64,000 bases of DNA from Narthecium ossifragum (Eukaryota; Streptophyta; Magnoliopsida; Dioscoreales; Nartheciaceae): NCBI GenBank assembly GCA_963920575.1, contig OY986971.1, positions 5,830,779 to 5,894,778 of the forward strand. Direction: 5' to 3'. Under the pieces are notes generated by a model. That model was not told the DNA's origin. It was given only the letters and a program-made list of their open reading frames with translations, and did no database searches. Positions 56,178 through 64,000 of the stretch are shown here, one piece after another. How positions within the stretch are numbered: the first letter of the stretch is position 1; every line of letters starts with the position of its first letter. Position numbers and translations under genes: made by a program.

Positions 56178-58161
56178 TCATTCAATAAAAACTATGTTGT
56201 GGTTCATATGCTTTAATTTGCATATCTCTTTGAAGAAGCCGTCAGCACTGTCGTGGCAATTCCTCATCTGCGAGATTCTAATAACCATCTTGCGCAGCTT
56301 TGTGCTGTGCTTGATCAACAACCCAAGAGTATTCAGCTTCTGCTCCGCATTTAATGGTGACCTAACAGTGATGAGAGCCTCTTCCAAACATGGAATCATG
56401 AATCTTGAATCCAGCTGCAGTTAAAAAAATTCTACAATCAGCAAATGACATGATAAGCTCCCTTTGATTAATGGTTGAAATCTGAACAATTTATTTGCTC
56501 ACTTACGTTTATAAGGCTGTTCTTCTGGCACAAAGCAGCAAACATGGCACCATGAATCTCAAACTTGTGCAGCTTTGGATGGTTTTTAAAAAACTCAACC
56601 AGATCAACTTGTGGAAACGGTTGAAGGGTGTCATGATCACCCGTAAATTCAATCTTCATAAGCAGATGCTTCACATCGCTCGCACACTGAAGGATGGAGG
56701 TTATCGCATCCCAACTCCACTGGACCCCTCTGAGAGACAAGTAATCCAGACCAGGAAGCTTCCCCACATCCACCTTGTACACACTGCCTATTAAAAAGTG
56801 AATAGCATGTTAATTACATTAGAAAATGGATTGAAAGTGGTGCTCAGAACAGTTTGAAGGCAAATGATCAATACCTAAGGCCCTAAATCACTGTCTAGTG
56901 ACCAGAATTGGATAGAAGTTGGGATGTTTGAAATGCTTGTCGACATAGGGCTTGAACATATATAAGTTTCAAAATTTTATTAAAATTGAAAATTTTCTAA
57001 TAATCTGGATCAGATTCCAGATCAGTATTTCCCAGCTTAAGGGAATTAACCATGGAGGAGACAAATCATGAGCTTATGCCCACCACTCACCTAAATATCA
57101 GAAAAACACAAAAACTCTCAAGCAATATCTCTTACCGCAGACCCAAATGAAGCCTGAGATCTGAGCATTGTAGCATTGTAGAAACTAACATGACAATTAG
57201 ATCATGAGAAGGACCAAGCTAATACCTGATTTTTTTTTGGCAATACAGAGGATTTAGCATCGGCATTTCATCACATATACAGTAGTTTTGAATTTCTTTG
57301 GTGTGTCTAAGAGTCCTTTTGTGTCAAGTTTGAAAATTTACAGATATCTTCATTATATCAGAGATTGCAGCAGAAACAAATCATTGGAAATAAGCAACAG
57401 GAATGAAGACATAAAGATTCACCTGAATTCTTGGCAATCCATAGACTCCTCAAGCAATGCTTCTCATGAACATGAATCCAGCTGAATCCCTGCACTTCGA
57501 GAACAGAGAGCCTAGGCGAGCTCAGCGACAGCGAACAACTCCCCGGAACCAAGAAATCCAATCGGCAACTCTCCAACCGCTCCAATTCGATCACCACCAA
57601 GCTAACCCCATCGCAGCCGAGCAACGCCAAGTCCCTCAGATTCGGGCACGCACGCATCGCATCCTTCAGCGCATTATCCCTCATCGTCGCCCCAACAATC
57701 TCCAGGGCGTGCAACTTCTCGAAGGCACCCCAAGTGGGCGACTTGGTTAACGAAACCCCCCAGAGTTTGAGGGCCTCCAGGTTCTTAGCGGCATCGATGC
57801 AGTCGAGGCGATCTTGGGGGGCATCGTCGGCCTTGTCGGTTCCAGCCGCGTCCATCCGGAGCTCGAGGTTGCGGAGGGAGGGTCCCCGGAGGGCGAGCCA
57901 GGACGCGAGGCCGGAGGCCGAGAAGGGGCAGTAGACGACGAGCTCCTCGAGATGCACGGCGGAGGAGACCATGTGAGCGATGGCGGCGTCTGCCTCGGCG
58001 CGGGGGACGCCGTCAAAGGCGTTGCGGGGGAAGTAGAGCGACGGAATGAAGGGGATGGAGTCCTTCCACCGCTTGGAGACGCAGGTGCACGACGCCACGT
58101 CGCGGGCGTTGCTCACCTGGGAGAGGATGCATTCGACGATGGCGTCCGGCACCGAGTTCAT
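56178..58161 (-). CDS. F-box/LRR protein (At1g10780-like), 3 exons
   Basis: Exons on the minus strand: 57423-58161, 56507-56787, 56178-56414. Introns are GT-AG with matching phases, giving 418 codons, the size I know for this family. The start is taken at MNSVPDAIVECIL because homologues begin there; an in-frame ATG further out (58269) would add 36 residues. The N-terminal F-box (PDAIVECILSQVSNARDVAS and CVSKRWKD) binds SKP1 in an SCF ubiquitin ligase. LRR-like repeats follow (LRNLELRMD, NLEALKLWGVS, LHALEIVGATM, NLRDLALLGCDG), then HGAMFAALCQKNSL and VRSPLNAEQK. The substrate is unknown. No lesion is seen. Confidence 0.93.
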
Positions 58162-58269
58162 CGCTGGAGTCGAAGTCCGGCGGCCGGCGGCGTTGAAGTG
58201 TTTGAGGGAATGCTTAGATGACGATATAAAGAGAGAGGTGGAGAAGCGCGTCGAGGAGAGGTGATTCAA

Positions 58270-58852
58270 AATTTAAAAAGAAAAAGAAAAGGTGGCGTTT
58301 TTTGTTTAGTTTTGGAGATTAGAGTGGGCGTGCGAGAGAGGAGGGGTTGCTGCCCGCCCTTTGGATGTTTAGTTTGAAATTTCTGACCGTTTGGCAGGGA
58401 ATTTGAAATTTTGTGGAGTTTTGAAATGTTGGAAATCTAATAAAGCCCATGTGTTCAGCCCAAGAAATATGCTGCACTGCTGCAGCATTAGGGGGGCATG
58501 TTGCGGGGGCACATGTCATATGTCACATGTAATATGCACCACTAAGTACGACATAACTTATATATATTTAACAAAGTAATTGTAAGACCTTATTCTATAT
58601 CAGAATGTGTCTTGAGTTTGTGTGGATACATTGAATTATCAGGCGTTTGATTGCTTGCATCGATTGGTGTTGCTGTTTGCACTACGCTGTTTGCACTACC
58701 AATGTAAACAAATTTATAAACAGTTAATTGACATTTAGTTCATTCAAATCAAAATATTTATGCTCAATTATTGATACCTTTTTCTTAAGTTTTCTACTGC
58801 TTAAGATACCATGATGATAAGCTATAATTTTTTAACGACCAAAATGTCTTTT
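58270..58852. other. promoter side of F-box gene and intergenic
   Basis: AT-rich, no gene supported. Confidence 0.4.
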
Positions 58853-59511
58853 TTTTTCAAATCCATGCTGAGGGTGCCGAGAAGGGAGAGAGTGGAGGCG
58901 GAGTCGAGGCCGGAGGTGGGCTCGTCGAGGAGGAGGATCTTTAGGTCGGAGAGGAGGAAGAGGCCGACGGAGACGTGGCGGCGCTCGCAGGCTGAGAGGG
59001 AGAGAGAGCCCGGGAGGCGCTTGTGGGAGAGGTGGGAGAAGCGGAACTCAGAGAGGAGGGGGGCAACGGCGGATGGTGGGGCAGAGGAGGCTGGCGGCGA
59101 AGAAGAAGGTATCGGAGACTGTGAGGTGAGGAGCAGAGGAGTAGTGCTGGGGGAGGTGGGAGGAGAGGCGGCGGAAGGAGAAGGGCTGGAGAGGGGAGGA
59201 GTTTAGGTAGAGCGAGTCGGAGGTGGGGGTGATGTGGGTGGAGAGGATGTCGAGGACATTGGACTTGCCGGCGCCGCTAGGGCTCACGACGGCGAGGAGC
59301 TCTCAGGAGAGGGCGGTGAAGGAGACATTGCGGAGGATGTAGGAGGACTGGAGGTCGAGAAGTGATGGAGCCAGATAGGAGGGGCTGGAAGGGGTGGAAG
59401 ATGGGGCTGGTTGGTCGCGATCTGGCTTGCAAGGGGAGATCGGGATCTTGAGCTCGGAGGTCGCGAGGTCGCGGCGGTCAGAGATCTGGCTGGGAAGGCG
59501 GTGGTCGGAGA
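58853..59511 (-). pseudogene. ABCG5/10-like transporter NBD pseudogene
   Basis: The minus strand encodes the nucleotide-binding domain of an intron-free half-size ABCG protein: YILRNVSFTAL, Walker A SPSGAGKSNVLDILS (usual GPSGAGKST), LTVSDTFFFAASLL, a decayed signature SACERRHVSVGL (usual LSGGERRRVSIGL) and Walker B ILLLDEPTSGLDSAS. A TGA stands where the family has Gly before ELLAVV (near 59308), and the frame changes near 59045. The membrane domain is absent: the sequence ends near 58853 in AT-rich DNA. Similar C-rich sequence continues past the solo LTR at 61917-62092. Confidence 0.82.
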
Positions 59512-61916
59512 TGTCGCGCCCCGACCCGCGAAAGCCCAACCGGGCGGGGCGACGCGAACCGGAACCTAATAAACGCGGAAGAAAAGCTGGCGAGGGTTCC
59601 CTCTAACCTATTGGTCTCCCTAGCAATTCACCAAAACACCCTCAATTAAATCAACAATTAACAACATCGAACCACATATTAAAAACTCAAGTGTTAATAT
59701 ACATATCCTCGGAGAGGGGAAGATTCAAAGTACCACATTACTCCCGTAGGAGACTAACTAACATAGGGTAAATGCAGTAAACGATCACCACCTCTCAAAG
59801 TCTACCAGGCGCCGCCGCACCGCCGACCAACTGCCCGGTAGGGGCCACAGAAGAGGAACTGACGCCTGCACCTGGAAAACGCAGCCCCGGGTAGGTGTGA
59901 GCACTAAGCTCAGTAGGGATCTACACTACGACACACAGAAGGAAGAGGGGAACGCAACAGTGTCGCCCTCAAGTAGGATCTGGGTGTATACAGGGGTCCC
60001 ATAACCCCACCGCGTATCCCTGAGGCCCACGGTCATGGTCTTCCAGCCGAGCTGGTCACATGTCTGGTCACACTCAATAGCAGGAAACAACACTGCTAGC
60101 CCATAAGCAGGTACCGACACTGCAGGCGGGAAACTGCACCGCTAAGTAGGCAATCCCTCTACTCAAGGGTCAACACAGTGGAACACCGGCTACACCTCAG
60201 CCTCCGACTCGAGGCCGACACGACCTCTACAATCATCAAGCCACAAGTGTACCAGTCATCTAAGCCTATCATTGAAATGACTGGACATCACAATTCAAAC
60301 CGGGTCCAAACAACCCAACCCCGGTCCTAGGGCTAAGTCCGAGCTTCCAGCCTCGAGACGGCGACCCAAAGATCACCCACGCCCTAACCAATGCAACTAA
60401 TGCACACAACAAGAATGCATGCTATGACATACACAGATAATAGGAAAGGCATGCAACAGTATGTCAAGCATCATATAAGTCTACTGGATCGCTGCAGCGA
60501 TACTACCAACTGCTGCCAGCCGATCCGCAGCGGGTCCCGGCATTACGACGGTACCGCGACCGTCAACCGCGGACTCCTGCAACGGGGAAGCAACCCCGAA
60601 AACCGTCGATGAACAGTACACAATATAATATTATATTCCGAAATATAATATTATATTCAAACACCCAAAACCACTACTTAGGGGCTAATTGATCCCGTCG
60701 ATCCGACGTCCAAACGACGTCGGATTCAAGATCCAACTTAGACACCAGTAGGTGTATAAACCAGGATCATCATATCCAAAAATCATAATCATCCAACGGT
60801 TGGATTAACGGGAAAACACTAATCAAAATCGTTAATCAAACTAACTTACCCATTAATTGCTGCAACGCAGCCCTTCAGAAAACAATTCATAAGAAATCGT
60901 ACATAAATCGGAAAAATATAAAACAAGATGGAATGGAAAGCTAACGAATAGCTCTACAACTCTTATGTTTATGAAAAGCCAAGATTATATACTCTCCGGC
61001 CGGAAAACTCGCCGCAAGCCAGCTGTTTCTCAAGAACAGCAGAAAACCAGAAATCCGAGACTAATCTTGCATAAAACCTACTCAAATCTCAGATGATTAA
61101 AATTAAACTTAAATTAGTTATTCTACAAGGCATAAGAAAACCAACAAAGTAAGGATAAACAAGATCCAACGGCTAGATCTCAAGAACACCCGAAATAAAC
61201 ATCAGTAGGTATAACCCTACCTAGCTGCGCTTTCCTTGGCTGATTCCCCGCGATTTGATCACCAACAAGCCTCCAAACCTCTTCAGGGATCTTCCTCTCG
61301 TTGTCACGAATCCAACGAGCCAAAGAACACCGGAAAAGATGGCCGAAGGAGGGAGAACGGAGGAGAGGAAGGTGGCTGCCCGAAACAGGGGAAAAACATA
61401 GCTTCGGGAGAGAAGAAGGAAGGAAGAAGAAAGAGAGGAGAAGGAGGAAGAGGAGGGGAAGAAAGGAGGGGAAAGGGGGAGGGGACAGCCGGGAAAGAGG
61501 GGAAAAAGTGAGGGGAGGGGAGGGAAAGTCCTCCCCCTCTGACAGGGGAGAGCGACGGCCAACGGCGGCCGTCCTCGCGAAGCAGAAAAACCAACCGACC
61601 TATGAATGATCGATCCTTCCTCAAGGGAGGATCGATCCTTCATGACGATTCACAAGGCTTTCTGGCACGAAGAGGATCGATCCCTTAGCCATAGAGGATC
61701 GATCCTTTGTGTGCTGAAAGCTAAACTTGGGCAAGAACTCAAGCCCAAGTCCGGATCTTTCGATCCCGGGTCCACCTAGCCATTCTAAACAAACACTAAC
61801 ACATACAAGGTCAGTGTGTGCACACGCGGGTGTGAAACAAACCAACAAGGCGCAATTTACCAAATTGCCCTTGCGGTCTACAATGAGCCACAGGGGTAGA
61901 AGGGCAGGTCCTCACA
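59512..61916 (-). repeat. solo LTR of long-LTR family (copy C)
   Basis: 2405 bp, TGTCGCGCCCCGACCC to CAGGTCCTCACA, flanked by the 5-bp duplication GGAGA (59507-59511 and 61917-61921). No internal region. Shares the conserved blocks of copies A, B and D. Three perfect GGATCGATCC palindromes lie at 61629, 61674 and 61696, and 61608-61637 can form a hairpin with 9-bp perfect arms. Confidence 0.92.
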
Positions 61917-61921
61917 GGAGA

Positions 61922-62092
61922 TCTGGCTGGGAAGGCGACGTTGGAGCCACATCGGGTGGATCGGAAGGGAAGGAGGAGGAGGTCGGAAGGAGGAGCTCAG
62001 GGCAGCGGAGATGGCGGGGGTCGCCGTTGAGATCCTCGAGCTCCCCCTTCTCTCATCCTAGTCGCAGGGGTCACCGGAGATTTTGGGGATGA
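61922..62092 (-). other. C-rich continuation of the ABCG5/10-like locus
   Basis: It adjoined 59511 before the LTR insertion (CAGATCTCC/GATCTGGCTGGGAAGGCG motifs occur on both sides). No conserved domain; probably the low-complexity N-terminal or upstream part. Confidence 0.45.
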
Positions 62093-62149
62093 CGAGCGCG
62101 TAGTGTGAAGTGCTGAGAAGAGAGAAAAAAAATCCGGATAAAATAAGAA

Positions 62150-62870
62150 ACAAATGGTAAAAAACAGAAGGAAAATGTATAAAAAGATAGAAATGGTTTA
62201 AAAAATAAGGAAAATGTAAATAAAAAAAAAATCGAAAGTAACTACAAAAAATGGAAAGGAAATACAAAAAAACTGGAAAGTAACTACCAAAAAAATGATG
62301 ATGAAAGTAACTACCAAAAAAAGAAGGAAAATGTAAAAAAAAAACTAGAAAGTAATTATGAAATAAAAACTGGTAAGTAACTACCAAAAGAACTGGAAAG
62401 TAACTACCAAAAATACTAAAATTATGACGGAAAGTAACTACCAAAATATTGGAAGTGAATTTTCACCAAAATAAACTGGAAAGTAACTACGAAAAACAAC
62501 TGAAAAGTAACTAAAAAAACCGGAAAATAATTACGAAAAAAAATGGAAAGTAAGTACCAAAAATACCAAAATTGTGACGGGAAGTAACTACCAAAATGTT
62601 TCAACCGAGTTTTTCACATATTATTTGTGAAAAGTAACTTTGGTGGTGGAAAATAACTAATGAAAAGTAATTCGTGGAAAGTAACTTACCACGATTTTGT
62701 GGAAACTAACTTGAGTTATCGATGATGAAATCATGGAGAGCAACTTGAGTTGCTTTCCGAATTAAACTAATGGAAAGTACTATCAGAATTGTGAAAAGTA
62801 ACTACTAAAATTATGGAAAGTAACATATTGAAAGTAACTAGTGATTGTAACTAATTGTGGAAAGTAACTG
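62150..62870. repeat. GGAAAGTAACTACCAAAAA array
   Basis: The motif GGAAAGTAACTA recurs dozens of times, at roughly 20-30 bp spacing separated by A-rich spacers up to about 62620, then more loosely spaced and with GGAAAGTAACTTGAG-type variants to 62870. Tyr/Phe-rich minus-strand frames here are repeat translations. Confidence 0.9.
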
Positions 62871-62874
62871 TTGT

Positions 62875-64000
62875 TGTCGCGTCCCGACCCGCGAAGGCCT
62901 AATCGGGCCGGGCGACACGAATCGGAACCTAACTAAATGCGGAAAAATTTGATGAGGGTTCTCTCTAATCTATTGGCCTCCTTAAACAATTCATAAACAC
63001 CTTTATTTAAAAATTCAAATAAATCAACCTCAACATATATATTATAATAATCCAAAAACCTCAAAAGGGTTAATATTTACATTTAAACTCCCGTAGGAGG
63101 CTATCTAAACAAAAAAGGTACAGACGACGATCACCGCTCCTCAAGCACCACCAGGCGCCGCCGCACCACCAAACACCTGCCCGGTAGGGGCCACCGAAGA
63201 GGAGCTAACGTCTGCACCTGTAAAACACAGCCCGCGTAGGAGTGAGCAACTAAGCTCAGCAGGGAAACTACACTACGACACACACAAGAAAGAGGAAACA
63301 CAACAGTGTCGCCCTTAAGCAGAGCCTGGGTGTACACATGGGCCCCATAACCCCATCGCGTGTCCCTAAGGCCCTCAGTCATGGTCTTCCAGAAGAACTG
63401 GTCACATGCGGGGTCATGCTCAGTGAGCAGGAAATCAACACTGCTGACTCAAAAGCAGGAACCCGACATTGCTGGCGGGAAATGGCACCGCTGAGTAGGC
63501 AGACCCTCTACTCAAGAGTCGTAGAACAATGGATACCGGTAGAACCCCGCTCGAGGCCGACACGACCTCTAAATTTCGATCAACATGTATTCAAGTCATC
63601 TAAGCCTATCATCGATATCGACTGAATACTACCATATGATCCTGGGCCACGCTACCTGCCACTGTCCTAGAGCTAGATCCGAGTTACCTGAAAGCCTCGG
63701 ATCGGCGATCAACCCATCACCCATGCCCTATCCTTATGCATCTAATGCACAATGAACAATGCATGCTATGAACACACACAGATAAGCAGATAAGCATGCA
63801 ACACATGTGATGATATAATAAACAAGGTCTGGGACTGGCACCCTGCCGCCCCGGGGTGGTGAACAGATAAGTAAGGTTGGGAACTGCTACACCAGCTGCC
63901 AGCCAGTTCACAGAGGGAACAAGCAACGGGAAACAAGGCTAACAGTACAACATAACAAGTCATCGGTGCACGCTGGCATGCTAAGCTAGGAAAAGCAGTA
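62875..64000 (-). repeat. LTR of long-LTR family (copy D), cut by window end
   Basis: Begins TGTCGCGTCCCGACCCGCG, most like copy C, and carries the same conserved blocks (CTGCACCTGTAAAACACAGCCC, CCATAACCCCATCGCG, GAGCCTCGGATCGGCGATC). Whether it is solo cannot be seen. Confidence 0.85.

Noticed and set aside
57814..58221. Plus-strand Gly/Glu-rich frame
   Set aside because: Antisense shadow of the F-box gene's first exon.
61221..61643. 140-codon minus-strand frame rich in Ser/Pro/Phe
   Set aside because: Lies within the solo LTR copy C in a pyrimidine-rich stretch; no domain.

Overview
This window is plant nuclear DNA. The evidence is plant-type introns, plant families (WAT1/EamA, PHT1, CYP81, p24-delta, NBS-LRR, an F-box protein of the At1g10780 type), plant LINEs whose ORF2 ends in an RNase H domain, and LTR retroelements primed by initiator tRNA-Met (TGGTATCAGAGC). 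An intron-free PHT1 and the codon use suggest a monocot, but I cannot name the species. The region is gene-poor and retroelement-rich, with nested insertions, an assembly gap of 200 N (17997-18196) and many broken gene pieces.

Layout: (1) 0.6-2.9 kb, old 5'-truncated LINE. (2) 4.9-7.4 kb, intact seven-exon WAT1-related transporter gene. (3) 8.9-12.2 kb, end of an NBS-LRR resistance gene on the minus strand, split by a non-autonomous Copia-type element (9177-11918). (4) 12.2-16.4 kb, a 2.5-kb LTR with its primer site, then a Copia LTR. (5) 16.4-23.4 kb, fragments of LRR-kinase, PTRHD1-like and PIRL genes, a 38-nt poly(C) run and two arrays of one GATGAAAAT-type repeat. (6) 23.7-28.2 kb, a CYP81-like P450 gene killed by a deletion-derivative Ty3/gypsy element with a TGATC target duplication. 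(7) 29.2-34.0 kb, two PIF/Harbinger-like elements with TAA target duplications; one carries an ABCG fragment, the other possibly a DCD-domain fragment. (8) 34.5-39.3 kb, intact p24-delta cargo receptor gene with a SINE in intron 1. (9) 42.7-55.4 kb, intact PHT1 phosphate transporter gene and a truncated second copy, separated by a full-length LINE with a 16-bp target duplication that is itself split by a solo LTR with an ACAGG duplication. (10) 56.2-58.2 kb, intact three-exon F-box gene. (11) 58.9-64 kb, ABCG5/10-like NBD pseudogene, a solo LTR with a GGAGA duplication, a GGAAAGTAACTAC array and a further LTR cut by the window edge.

Genes that look functional are the WAT1-like gene, p24-delta, PHT1 and the F-box gene; they are not a pathway. 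The main interest is in the mobile DNA: insertions dated by nesting, gene pieces inside PIF/Harbinger-like elements, and unrelated LTR families that carry changing hairpin arrays with GATC/TCGA cores, near a TATA box in three of the four cases.
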